Of a DNA stretch of 17,425 bases, positions 7,018-15,155 are shown piece by piece. Positions within the stretch are counted from its first letter, which is position 1. Each line of letters starts with the position of its first letter. The stretch comes from JBEHWX01 sp048498995 (lineage in GTDB: Bacteria > Bacteroidota > Ignavibacteria > OLB7): NCBI GenBank assembly GCA_048498995.1, contig JBEHWX010000118.1:1-17425 (forward strand), written 5' to 3'. The position numbers and the translations under genes are program-made. The notes beneath the pieces are model-generated. The model was given only the letters and a program-made list of their open reading frames with translations. It did not search any database and had not been told where the DNA came from.

Positions 7018-8376
7018 ATGTTCAACCCGATGCATATGCGGCGGCTCGCCGCGGTGGCGCTTGCCGCCGCGACGGCTCTGACGGTGTCCGTGCGTGCCAG
7101 CGATCTTCCGAAGATCACCTACGAGAAGTTCGTTCTCCCGAACGGCCTCCGCGTGATCCTCGCCGTCGACAAGACGGCGCCGGTCGTTGCCACCTACGTG
7201 CACTACCATGTGGGCTCGAAGAACGAGCGGCCGGATCGCACCGGCTTCGCCCACTTCTTCGAGCATCTGATGTTCGAGGGAACCGACAACATTCCCCGGC
7301 ACGAGCTCGACAAGATCGTCCAGGGAGCCGGGGGCAACCTGAACGCGCACACCACGTTCGACGAGACCGGCTACGAGATCACCCTCCCGGCCAACCAGCT
7401 CAAGCTCGCCCTCTGGATCGAATCCGAGCGGATGATGCATGCCCGCGTCGAGGAGATCGGTGTCGAGACGCAGCGCGGCGTGGTCAAGGAAGAGAAGAAG
7501 ATGCGCCTGGACAACGCTCCGTACGGCTCGATCTTCGAGAACCTGGCCAAGTACGTCGGCGCCGGAACCCCGTACTCCTGGACCCCGATCGGATCGGACC
7601 AGTACATCGACAAGGCGACCATCCAGGAGTTCCGCGATTTCTACAAGACCTATTACGTCCCGAACAACGCCGTGATGGCGATCGTCGGGGATATCGACGT
7701 GGCCAAGACCAAGCAGCTGGTGATGGATTACTTCGGCTCGATCCCGCGTGGCGCCGAAGTCACCCGTCCGACGTTCGACTTCAAGCCGCTCGTGGCGCAG
7801 ACGGTGGACATCAAGGAGGACAAGACTCCCCTTCCGGCGCTCCTCTACGCGTTCCAGGGAACCGGCAAGGCGGACAAGGATTCCTACGCGCTCGACATGC
7901 TGATGACGATCCTGGGGACCGGCAAGAGCTCGCGCCTGTATCGGGAGATGGTCGACAACAAGCGCCTGGCCGTGCAGGTGGAGGCGTTCCCGCTGACGCT
8001 GGAGTCGAGCGGCATCGCCGGCCTGCTGGCGATCGCGCACCCGACCTCCACGATGAACCAGCTGGCCGCCGAGTTCGATCAGGAGATCCAGGACGTGCAG
8101 CGCAACGGCGTTACCGAGCAGGAGTTCGAGAAGGCGCGCAATCAGCTGAAGACGCAGATCGCCAAGTCGTTCACCAGCGCGCTCGACAAGGCCACGGCGC
8201 TTGCCGAGTCGGAGACCTATTTCGGTGATCCGGGACGGATCAACTCCGAGATGGACCGCTACATGCAGGTGACGCGCGAGGACATCAAGCGGGTGGCGCA
8301 GAAGTATCTCGACCCGAGCCATCGCGTGGTCCTGCGGTATGTCGTGCCCAGCAAGGAGGGGAACGACCTGAAATGA
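7018..8376 (+). CDS. Secreted M16 family zinc protease, catalytic subunit
   Basis: The product is a 452-residue insulinase-family (M16) metallopeptidase with an N-terminal signal sequence (RRLAAVALAAATALTVSVRA), so it should act in the periplasm or outside. The inverted zinc motif HFFEH is at residues 79-83, and the third ligand is in VVKEEKKM (Glu159), at the family spacing of about 76. The C-terminal half has the usual M16 fold, with GTGKSSRLYREMVDNKRLAVQV around Arg309, but the Tyr of the substrate-binding Arg/Tyr pair is replaced by Val. The start at 7018 precedes the signal peptide; ATGs at 7030 and 7036 are alternatives, and a TTG at 6937 would bury the signal. No clear Shine-Dalgarno is visible. 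The next gene's reading frame overlaps its stop (ATGA, 8373-8376), suggesting coupled translation with the inactive partner. Confidence 0.93.
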   Translation: MFNPMHMRRLAAVALAAATALTVSVRASDLPKITYEKFVLPNGLRVILAVDKTAPVVATYVHYHVGSKNERPDRTGFAHFFEHLMFEGTDNIPRHELDKIVQGAGGNLNAHTTFDETGYEITLPANQLKLALWIESERMMHARVEEIGVETQRGVVKEEKKMRLDNAPYGSIFENLAKYVGAGTPYSWTPIGSDQYIDKATIQEFRDFYKTYYVPNNAVMAIVGDIDVAKTKQLVMDYFGSIPRGAEVTRPTFDFKPLVAQTVDIKEDKTPLPALLYAFQGTGKADKDSYALDMLMTILGTGKSSRLYREMVDNKRLAVQVEAFPLTLESSGIAGLLAIAHPTSTMNQLAAEFDQEIQDVQRNGVTEQEFEKARNQLKTQIAKSFTSALDKATALAESETYFGDPGRINSEMDRYMQVTREDIKRVAQKYLDPSHRVVLRYVVPSKEGNDLK

Positions 8377-8420
8377 TGACCATTCCCACGATCACGAACC
8401 GCATTCAACCGGCTAGCATC

Positions 8421-10523
8421 ATGAAAACGGCATTCATGCGCCTGGGCCTTCCGCTGGCGCTCATGGTTTCGACGCAGGTTCTCCACGCGCAGGAGCAGGG
8501 ACGGACCCCGATCGACCGCTCAAAGCAGCCGGCCCCCGATCCGGCCCCGAAGGCGAGCTTCCCGAAGTACGAGGAGTTCACCCTCTCCAACGGCCTGAAG
8601 GTGTTCCTCGTCCACGACGAGCGCCCGGTGGTCACCCTCCGCATGCTCGTGCGCGGCGGCAACGACCGTGACGGCGATATCGCCGAGCTGGCCGACGCCG
8701 TCGCATCCGGCCTGACCGACGGCACCGCCAAGCGGACGCAGTCGCAGTTCGCCGAGCAGCTCGACTTCGTCGGCGCCACGCTGAACGCCTCGGCCGGACC
8801 TGACTACATCGCGGTAACCGCCAGCGGTCTGAGCGAGCAGATGCCGACGATCCTCGACCTCTTCGCCGACGCGATCAAGAACCCGGTCTTCCCGAACGAG
8901 CAGCTCGACAAGTACAAGGAAGAGCAGCTCACCGGGCTGAAGGCCAACCAGGCCGAGCCGAACTGGCTGGCGACCAACGCCATCAACCGGTTCGTCTACG
9001 GCGACACGCCGCTCGGCGCGGTCACCAGCGAGGAGTCGATCAACAAGCTCACGCCGGAGATGCTCCGCAACATGCACCGCTCCCTCTTCGTGCCGGGGAA
9101 CGCCACGCTCGCCGTGGTCGGCAACATGAGCAAGGAGCAGCTGAAGAACACGCTCGAGGGGGCGTTCAAGGACTGGAAGAAAGGGGCCACCCCGGCTCCG
9201 GCCAAGCTGAAGCTGCCGGAGAACCAGGGACGCCGCATCATCGTGGTCGATCGTCCCGCCTCGGTGCAGAGCTCGATCCGCGTGGTCGGCCACGGCCCGC
9301 GGCTGAACGAGCCGGACTTCCCGAAGGCGACGATCATGAACAGCATCCTCGGCGCCGGCACCGGCCTTGGGAACCGCCTGGCGATGAACCTGCGCGAGAC
9401 CCACAGCTACACCTACACGCCGTACAGCTACTTCGACGCCAACAGCTACCGCGGCGTCTTCCAGGCGGCCGCCGACGTTCGCAACGCGGTCACCGATTCG
9501 GCGCTGCAGCAGACGCTCTACGAAATCAACCGGATGCAGACCGAGCCGGTCGGCGCCGATGAGCTCAACCGGAACGTGCAGTCGGCCGTCGGCGAGTTCC
9601 TGATGTCGATCGCCGACCCGCAGCGGACCGCCCGCCGCGTGCAGAGCATCGATTTCTACGGCATGCCGAAGGACTACTACGATCGTCTGGTCCCGGCCTA
9701 CCTGAGCACCTCCTCGAAGGATGTGACCTCGCTGGCCAAGAAGTACCTGAAGCAGGACGATCTGTCGGTGATCGTCGTCGGCAAGGCCAGCGAGATCAAG
9801 CCGAAGCTCGAGAAGTTCGGCAAGGTCGAGGTCTGGAACACCGAGATGCGCCCGGAGGGGGCGGCCGATGCCTCCGTCGATATCGGCATGCGCGTCGACG
9901 AGGTGCTCGGCCGGATGGTCGACGCCATGGGTGGCAAGACGAAGCTGCAGGCGGTGACCTCGATCAAGTCGAACGCGAAGCTCACCGGCTCGTTTGGTCC
10001 GCAGAAGTTCGAGGGATCGCTCAAGAAGGTGGAGCAGGCGCCGAACAAGCAGTACACGGCCGTCGATCTCGGCGTGATCCGTCAGGAGGTGTTCAACAAC
10101 GGCTCCGACGTGGTGCGCGTTGCCTCCGGCCAGCCGGCGCAGAAGCTCGAGGGTGACGAGCTGCAGAAGGAGCTCGAGGACAGCCACATCCTCCAGGAGG
10201 CCTACTTCCAGGAGATGGGGGCCACGACCCGAATCCTCGGCAAGAAGCAGAAGAACGGCCACGAGACGATCGCGCTCGAGGTCACGCTGCCGAAGGGGGG
10301 CCCGTCCACCTACTACCTCGACGCGCAGACCTTCCTTCCCTACGTGAAGGAGAACGCCGAGGGGCAGACCGTGACGTTCGAGGACTGGAAGGAGATGGCC
10401 GGTGGCGTCAAGTTCCCGACCACGGTGACGATCGAGCCGCAGCCGGGACTGAAGATGGTGGCCTCGAACATCAGCTACGAGATCAACACCCCGGTCGACG
10501 CGTCGACCTTCGTCAAGAAGTAA
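8421..10523 (+). CDS. Inactive M16 protease partner with C-terminal LolA-like domain
   Basis: The product is 700 residues long with a signal peptide (MKTAFMRLGLPLALMVSTQVLHA). Residues about 47-470 form an M16 module whose zinc motif is lost: HFFEH of the upstream protein aligns with ELADA (89-93). It keeps the substrate-binding Arg/Tyr pair, Arg325 and Tyr332 in NLRETHSYTY, which the catalytic partner lacks. Together they resemble the alpha/beta split of mitochondrial processing peptidase and bacterial M16B pairs. Residues about 490-700 form an extra domain (MVDAMGGKTKLQAVTSIKS; YYLDAQTFLPYVKE; GGVKFPTTVTIE) resembling LolA/outer-membrane lipoprotein-sorting beta folds; this is my reading of the pattern. 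An in-frame ATG at 8373 overlaps the previous stop and may be the true initiation site, but the signal peptide favours 8421. A terminator follows at 10578. Confidence 0.9.
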   Translation: MKTAFMRLGLPLALMVSTQVLHAQEQGRTPIDRSKQPAPDPAPKASFPKYEEFTLSNGLKVFLVHDERPVVTLRMLVRGGNDRDGDIAELADAVASGLTDGTAKRTQSQFAEQLDFVGATLNASAGPDYIAVTASGLSEQMPTILDLFADAIKNPVFPNEQLDKYKEEQLTGLKANQAEPNWLATNAINRFVYGDTPLGAVTSEESINKLTPEMLRNMHRSLFVPGNATLAVVGNMSKEQLKNTLEGAFKDWKKGATPAPAKLKLPENQGRRIIVVDRPASVQSSIRVVGHGPRLNEPDFPKATIMNSILGAGTGLGNRLAMNLRETHSYTYTPYSYFDANSYRGVFQAAADVRNAVTDSALQQTLYEINRMQTEPVGADELNRNVQSAVGEFLMSIADPQRTARRVQSIDFYGMPKDYYDRLVPAYLSTSSKDVTSLAKKYLKQDDLSVIVVGKASEIKPKLEKFGKVEVWNTEMRPEGAADASVDIGMRVDEVLGRMVDAMGGKTKLQAVTSIKSNAKLTGSFGPQKFEGSLKKVEQAPNKQYTAVDLGVIRQEVFNNGSDVVRVASGQPAQKLEGDELQKELEDSHILQEAYFQEMGATTRILGKKQKNGHETIALEVTLPKGGPSTYYLDAQTFLPYVKENAEGQTVTFEDWKEMAGGVKFPTTVTIEPQPGLKMVASNISYEINTPVDASTFVKK

Positions 10524-10577
10524 CTCCGTCGAACAGCGCCTCCGTCGTCCAAGCGCGACGCGGGGCATCCGAATCCG

Positions 10578-10613
10578 GCAGGGGCGTTCACGCGAACGCC
10601 CCTGCGCTGTTTT
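10578..10613 (+). terminator. Rho-independent terminator of the M16 genes
   Basis: GCAGGGGCGTTC (10578-10589) pairs perfectly with GAACGCCCCTGC (10594-10605) across the 4-nt loop ACGC, and GCTGTTTTC follows. It lies 55 bp after the protease stop codon. Its arms match the palindrome at 15987-16014 (shared GGGGCGTTCA and GAACGCCC), so it also belongs to a dispersed palindrome family. Confidence 0.85.
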
Positions 10614-10686
10614 CTCCCCCTCTCCCGCCGACGGCGGTCACCGCGAATTATCACGCCGTCCCATCCCTCCCCTCTCTCCCCGGCCG

Positions 10687-10694
10687 TATATTCG
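10687..10694 (+). promoter_or_regulatory. Candidate promoter element for the CDGSH gene
   Basis: TATATTCG matches the Bacteroidota -7 consensus TAnnTTTG at seven of eight positions when n is free. It sits in a GC/pyrimidine-rich spacer 123 bp before the CDGSH start, after the upstream terminator. A similar GGCTATATTGCCC occurs at 15842-15854. No matching -33 element is visible, so the call is weak. Confidence 0.3.
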
Positions 10695-10817
10695 CCCCCT
10701 GTCCGACACGAGCCCCCCCGCCGGGAACGGATGATGACGCGCGATGTGATCCGGTCCGGCCGATTCGGGAGGGGCGTCCGCTTCGATTCAATCAGACGCA
10801 TTCAGGAGATCCATAGA

Positions 10818-11045
10818 ATGGCAGGCACGAAAGTCACCGTGGGGAAGAACGGTCCGCTCCGCATCGAGGGGGACTTCACGATCACCGATCCGACCGGCGC
10901 CGAATACGGCCTCGGCGGCCGGACCGTGATCTCTCTCTGCCGCTGCGGCATGTCGGCCAACAAGCCGTTCTGCGACGGCACCCACAATCATCACGGCTTC
11001 CAGGATGAGCCCCAGGCCCGCGACCTTCCGCCGAAGAAGGTGTAA
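10818..11045 (+). CDS. CDGSH-type iron-sulfur protein
   Basis: This is a 75-residue protein with the complete CDGSH signature CRCGMSANKPFCDGTH. Cys41, Cys43, Cys52 and His56 should ligate a redox-active, acid-labile [2Fe-2S] cluster (3-Cys/1-His), as in the mitoNEET family. The rest is short: an N-terminal half with EGDFTITDPTGAEYGLGGRT, then the motif and a tail ending PPKKV. No signal or membrane segment is seen, so it is cytoplasmic. The start at 10818 is backed by AGGAG at 10804-10808, the clearest Shine-Dalgarno in the window; a longer frame from 10731 would bypass it. It is a single gene between a terminator and a bidirectional hairpin. The usual suggested role for such small proteins is electron transfer or iron-sulfur handling, but no partner is evident here. 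Confidence 0.93.
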   Translation: MAGTKVTVGKNGPLRIEGDFTITDPTGAEYGLGGRTVISLCRCGMSANKPFCDGTHNHHGFQDEPQARDLPPKKV

Positions 11046-11077
11046 GTCAGGGACGATCGAACGGGGTGCATGAAGAA

Positions 11078-11122
11078 ATCGCGTCGAGCGCGGGAGAGAT
11101 TCTCCCATCCGCTCGACGCGAT
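11078..11122. terminator. Nested hairpin between convergent genes, likely bidirectional terminator
   Basis: A perfect 13-bp outer stem, ATCGCGTCGAGCG (11078-11090) with CGCTCGACGCGAT (11110-11122), encloses a second hairpin, GGGAGA-GAT-TCTCCC (11092-11106). It sits between the 3' ends of the CDGSH gene (+) and the glycosyltransferase gene (-). On the minus strand it is followed by TTCTTC, on the plus strand by GTTCGTTG. The tails are only moderately T-rich. Confidence 0.7.
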
Positions 11123-11195
11123 GTTCGTTGTGCCCCCGCGTATGTCTCCGCCGACCGCCGGCGTGGCGATCTTCCGCGCCGTGGCACGCGCGGCC

Positions 11196-12413
11196 TCAGC
11201 CGGCGCTCGGCATGCTCTTGCCTATCTCATCGCGATAGATCTCGCGGAAGCGGATGCCGACCCCCTTCAGGCTGAAGCGCCGGGCCACCAGGCGCGGGCC
11301 GGCCTCGGCGGCGGCGCGGGCGTGGAGCGGATCGGCCAGCGAGGCTATCACCCGCTCGGCCAGCGCGGCGGGATCGCGCGGCGCGAACGTATCCACCAGA
11401 TCCCCGGCCAGATCGGCCGCCACGCCGACGTGCGTGGAGACCACCGGCATTCCGGTGGCGAGCGCCTCGAGGATCACCATCCCCTGCGATTCGTAGAGCG
11501 AGCTGTGGAGGAGCAGATCGTGCTCGGCGTAGATCCGTGGCATCTGGTCGTGCGGCACGTGGCCGAGGAAACGGACGCGGCGCTCGAGGCCGAGCTCGGC
11601 GGCCAGCGCGTGGATCGGCCGCTCCTCGTAGCCGTTGCCGGCCACCGTGAGCGTGGCGTCCGGCACCCGCTCGGCCACGATCGCGAACCCTCGCAGCAGC
11701 GTCGGATAATCCTTCACCATCCCCATCGACTGCGCCACGAGGATGCGCCGGCCGGTCCGCGGGCGCGCCGTGCCGAACAGGGCGGTATCCACGCCGAGCG
11801 GCAGTGTCACCAGCTTGCCGCGGTGGCGCTCCGGCACGCGGCGCGCCAGCCATCCGGAGCCGACGGTGATCCGGTCGGCCGCGCGGAAGGAGCGCTCCAC
11901 CATGAAGCGGTTCACCGGCGAGAGCTGCGCGCCGTAGCCGGCGCTCCGCTCGCTGGCCAGCTCCCCGCCGCCGATCGAAACCACCGAGGGAACGCCGAGG
12001 CGCCGCGCGATCCGCGTGGCGAGAAAGCCGGACTCGTTGGCCCAGAAGCCGTGGATCAGGTGGAACGGCCGCTCGCGGTGATCGGCCGCCATCCGGAGCC
12101 AGAGCTCGCGCCAGAGAAGGAGCCGCGGGATGCCGCGCAGCATTCGTCCGCCGTCGGTCAGGCAGTGCACCGTGGCGCCGAAGGCGCGGTAGCTCGTTCT
12201 GCGATACGGATAGTGGGGCGTGTAGAGCACCACGTCAGCCTGCGCGGCCATTTCCTGGATGAAGTTGCGGAGCACCGGAATGCACCAGTCGGACTCGTCG
12301 GCCGAGAATCCGGGAACGACGTAGCCGATCCGCGGCCGTGTCGAGATCCGGTCTGATGCGTCGTCGCGCGGGAGCCATTCCGAAGAGATGCGAAGTGCCA
12401 TCGTCGAGGTCAT
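11196..12413 (-). CDS. Glycosyltransferase, GT4 family (GT-B fold)
   Basis: The 405-residue product has a GT-B layout. The N-terminal Rossmann half begins IGYVVPGFSADESDW (29-43) and includes HLIHGFWANESG. The linker carries LPLGVDTALF (204-213). The C-terminal half has VAQSMGMVKDYPTLLRGF and the GT4 E-x7-E motif ESQGMVILE (Glu308, Glu316) followed by ALATGMPVVSTHVG. It should transfer a sugar from a nucleotide-activated donor to a lipid or glycan acceptor in the cytoplasm; donor and acceptor cannot be read from sequence. There is no membrane helix. The start is uncertain between ATG at 12413 and 12401, neither with a Shine-Dalgarno. It is the last gene of a minus-strand run, 14 nt after the radical SAM gene, so co-transcription is likely. 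Confidence 0.9.
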   Translation of the reverse strand: MTSTMALRISSEWLPRDDASDRISTRPRIGYVVPGFSADESDWCIPVLRNFIQEMAAQADVVLYTPHYPYRRTSYRAFGATVHCLTDGGRMLRGIPRLLLWRELWLRMAADHRERPFHLIHGFWANESGFLATRIARRLGVPSVVSIGGGELASERSAGYGAQLSPVNRFMVERSFRAADRITVGSGWLARRVPERHRGKLVTLPLGVDTALFGTARPRTGRRILVAQSMGMVKDYPTLLRGFAIVAERVPDATLTVAGNGYEERPIHALAAELGLERRVRFLGHVPHDQMPRIYAEHDLLLHSSLYESQGMVILEALATGMPVVSTHVGVAADLAGDLVDTFAPRDPAALAERVIASLADPLHARAAAEAGPRLVARRFSLKGVGIRFREIYRDEIGKSMPSAG

Positions 12414-12427
12414 CGATCGGGGGGGAA

Positions 12428-13969
12428 TCAGCGTACCGGCTCGGAGCGCTCGAGCTCGAGCTCGGGCGCCTCGATCACCGGCAGCGGGATCATGGTATCA
12501 GGACGGTTCGGGACGCGAAGCGGGGCGAGCCGCACGCCGTGGAAGGCGCGCATCGCCAGGTAGTACGGGGCCAGCAGCAGCCCACGCAGCTCGACGCGGC
12601 TCGGCGCCGCACCACGGAAGAGACGTCCGAGCGTGCGCATCGCCAGCCGCCAGCGGTGATCCTTGTGCACGTACTTCGACAGGACCCGATAGAACTCGGT
12701 GCCGTAGGTGCCGCGGAACATCATCGCCAGGTCGGCGCTCTCGCTCCAGTTCCGTTTTTCTCCCATCTCGGCGCGCACCCGGTCGAAGAACTTCGTGCCG
12801 GGGAGCGGATAGCTGACGGAGATGCCGATCTCCTCCGGCATCGCGTGGCGCACCATCGTCAGCGTGGCATCGATCTCCTTCTCCCCTTCCCCGGAATACC
12901 CGAACTGAAGGAAGAAGCCGACCCTGATGCCGGCGGCCTGGAGCTCGGCGGTGGCGCTCTCGATCTGCTCGACGCGCGTCCCCTTCTCCATGGCGTCGAG
13001 GATCGTCTGCGAGCCGGACTCCGCCCCCATCCAGAGGGTGCGGCAGCCGGAATCGCGGAGCGCGCCGACCGTCCCTTCCCGCACGATCAGGTCGGAGCGG
13101 GAGAGGCACTTGTAGGGGAGTCCGCCGCCGAGGCGCGCCAGCTCATCGCGCAGCCCCGCCACCCATCCCGGCTTCAGCCCGAAGATGTCGTCGCAGAACC
13201 AAACGTGATCGGCCTTGTAGAGATCCTTGAGCATCAGCATCTCCTCGGCGATCCGCTTCGGAGAGTGGGAGTTGTAGACCTGCCCGTAGATCGGCTTCGC
13301 GCACCAGTTGCAGTGGAACGGACAGCCGCGGGTGGTGACGATGTTCAACGAGAAGTAGCCGTGCCGCTCCATCCAGACGCCTCGGTAGGCCTCGATGTCG
13401 ACCAGATCGCGCGCCGGCATCGGGAGGGTGTCGAGCTCGCGGAGCACCTCGCGGCGCGGTCCGCGGACCACCGTCCCCTCCGGCAGCCGGAAGGCCACGC
13501 CGGGGATCTGGCCGAGCGGGCGATCCTCCCGTCCCGAGAGCGCGTCGAGCAGCTCGCCGACGGTCCGCTCCGCCTCGCCGACCAGGATGTAATCGACGCC
13601 GTGATCGAAGTAGGTCTCCAGATGATCGGTCGCGTCGGAGCTGTGAACGATCACGGTGCAGCCGAAGCGGCGGGCGATCGAGGCCATGGTGAAGGCCACC
13701 TCCCGCATCCGCGTCAGGCACATCTTGGTGAGGTAGTTGAAGTCGTCGTCGTAGATGACGAGGAACGTCGGGGAGTGCCTCACCAGGTCGAGCTCGATCA
13801 TCTCGGCGGAGGTCGTCAGCATCGTGTCGAAGAGGGTCACGCGATAGCCGGCCTGCCGCGCCGCGGCGGCGCCGTAGAGGGTGCCGAGCGGCGGGTAGGG
13901 CATCATCGCGCGATACTCTTTCGGATCGTAGCGAAGCAGATAGCTGTGCGTGAAGAGTACGTCAGTCAT
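12428..13969 (-). CDS. B12-binding domain radical SAM protein
   Basis: The 513-residue product has two modules. Residues 1 to about 150 resemble the cobalamin-binding fold of class B radical SAM enzymes (PPLGTLYGAAAARQAGYRVTLFDT; GVDYILVGEAERTVGELLDAL). The radical SAM core starts near 205 with TTRGCPFHCNWC: Cys216, Cys220 and Cys223 form the CxxxCxxC that binds the [4Fe-4S] cluster. Later motifs are ADHVWFCDDIFG, WMGAESGSQTILDAMEKGT and GFFLQFGYSGEGEKEID. A C-terminal region (about 420-513) is less conserved. Known relatives methylate or cyclise lipids, tetrapyrroles and antibiotics; the substrate here is unknown. The start at 13969 overlaps the preceding stop by 8 nt (ATGACTGA), supporting translational coupling; an in-frame ATG at 13981 would add four residues. 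Confidence 0.92.
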   Translation of the reverse strand: MTDVLFTHSYLLRYDPKEYRAMMPYPPLGTLYGAAAARQAGYRVTLFDTMLTTSAEMIELDLVRHSPTFLVIYDDDFNYLTKMCLTRMREVAFTMASIARRFGCTVIVHSSDATDHLETYFDHGVDYILVGEAERTVGELLDALSGREDRPLGQIPGVAFRLPEGTVVRGPRREVLRELDTLPMPARDLVDIEAYRGVWMERHGYFSLNIVTTRGCPFHCNWCAKPIYGQVYNSHSPKRIAEEMLMLKDLYKADHVWFCDDIFGLKPGWVAGLRDELARLGGGLPYKCLSRSDLIVREGTVGALRDSGCRTLWMGAESGSQTILDAMEKGTRVEQIESATAELQAAGIRVGFFLQFGYSGEGEKEIDATLTMVRHAMPEEIGISVSYPLPGTKFFDRVRAEMGEKRNWSESADLAMMFRGTYGTEFYRVLSKYVHKDHRWRLAMRTLGRLFRGAAPSRVELRGLLLAPYYLAMRAFHGVRLAPLRVPNRPDTMIPLPVIEAPELELERSEPVR

Positions 13970-14960
13970 GCGTGAGTCCATGGCGTCGAAGCTCGTCCTG
14001 ATACCTGCGATGGATCATCGGAGCCTGGTCGTTCGGAAAGGTGCGGGATTCGTCGGGACGGGCACGGAGGGAGACGTCGTAGGTCTCCGGGCGCCGGTTC
14101 GGGTACTTCCGCTCGCGGAAGCGCTGCGCGAGGTTCATCAGCCAGAGATCGGTGATCGAGGCCAGCCGCTCCGGCACCATGGCCTCGATCATCCGCTGCA
14201 CCCGGCCGTGCTGGCGCGCGCCGCGGCGGATCTCCAGACGCTCCAGCGAGAAGTTCGGGTAGTAATCGGCGATCCAGGTGTTGGCCTCCATGAACCGGTC
14301 GTAGAGCTCCCGGTTCAGCAGCGGCTTCAGCGAGGCCACCTCGCAGGCGATGTAGGGGCTCCGCTCGTTGACGTGGAGGTTGGTGGAGCTGATGAAGTAG
14401 TTCGTGCAGAAATACTTCCGGCTGTTCAGGAAGAGCGTCCGACGGAGCACCGCGCAGATCGTCCGGACGATCCAGAGCCGACCGGGCTCGGTCACGATGA
14501 AGTAATCGATGTCGCTCTCCTCGTCGGCGATGTAGCGGCAGAGCTGGCCGGAGACGAAGACGCCGCGGACGAAGGGGATCATGCTCATGCCGCCGGCGAC
14601 CTTGCGGGCGATGCCCCACATCCGGCGCCCCTCCTCCTCCATCCGGAGTCGGCGGTCGACCACCGCGGAGGTGCGGTGGGGGAGAAAGTAGAGTCCCCGA
14701 TCCTCCCCGATCGCGTCGCTCAGCGTGAGCTCGACCAGCGCGCGCTCCATCTCATGTTCGGAGGCGCCGCCGGTCGGCAGATAGGTGTAGATCTCCGTGC
14801 TCTTCAGCGGATAGGCGAAGAGATCGTAATACGCCAGGACGCGAATGATCGACGCGTGAAGCGGATGGAGGTCGGTGATGTAGGGAGACGTTTCGGTTTG
14901 CAGCATACGGAGTTGCCGGAAGTCCGGCCGGTTTGCCCCGCCGCCGACGGAATGCCACAT
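13962..14960 (-). CDS. Nucleotidyltransferase-like protein
   Basis: The product is 332 residues. An N-terminal region resembles a winged helix (LHASIIRVLAYYDLFAYPLKSTEIYTYL). It is followed by a nucleotidyltransferase-fold core, VRGVFVSGQL (131-140) and ESDIDYFIVT (148-157), where Ser137-Gly138 and Asp150/Asp152 match the GS and DxD metal-binding pattern of the pol-beta superfamily. A downstream block, KYFCTNYFISSTNL, then YIACEVASLKPLLNRELYDRFMEANTW, resembles uncharacterised FCB proteins I have seen beside radical SAM and glycosyltransferase genes. The nucleotide and acceptor are unknown. The ATG at 14960 has GGAG at 14970-14973 with good spacing; the ATG at 14906 is a shorter alternative. 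It overlaps the radical SAM start by 8 nt. Confidence 0.75.
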   Translation of the reverse strand: MWHSVGGGANRPDFRQLRMLQTETSPYITDLHPLHASIIRVLAYYDLFAYPLKSTEIYTYLPTGGASEHEMERALVELTLSDAIGEDRGLYFLPHRTSAVVDRRLRMEEEGRRMWGIARKVAGGMSMIPFVRGVFVSGQLCRYIADEESDIDYFIVTEPGRLWIVRTICAVLRRTLFLNSRKYFCTNYFISSTNLHVNERSPYIACEVASLKPLLNRELYDRFMEANTWIADYYPNFSLERLEIRRGARQHGRVQRMIEAMVPERLASITDLWLMNLAQRFRERKYPNRRPETYDVSLRARPDESRTFPNDQAPMIHRRYQDELRRHGLTHD

Positions 14961-15070
14961 GAAGCGTCACTCCGGCCGCTCGGCGATGGTACGCCTGGAA
15001 CGGCCGGGAAACTGACGAAGAGGCAGCTCGCCGGGGCTGGGGTTGTATGGAAAACCCGAAACGCGGAAAA

Positions 15071-15099
15071 AAGATACCTGCCTGCCCCCTTCCGAGCAA
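15071..15099 (-). promoter_or_regulatory. Candidate promoter for the nucleotidyltransferase/radical SAM/GT genes
   Basis: On the minus strand, TTGCTC (15099-15094) and TATCTT (15076-15071) are separated by 17 bp, a sigma70-like arrangement with three of six and four of six consensus matches. It lies in the lowest-GC part of the 195-bp gap, about 110 bp before the start at 14960. If real, these three genes have their own promoter, separate from the B12-domain gene. Confidence 0.35.
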
Positions 15100-15155
15100 T
15101 TCTTTTTCGTTCCAACGTCGAATCGACCCCGAATCGACGGGATCCCGCCGGAGAA

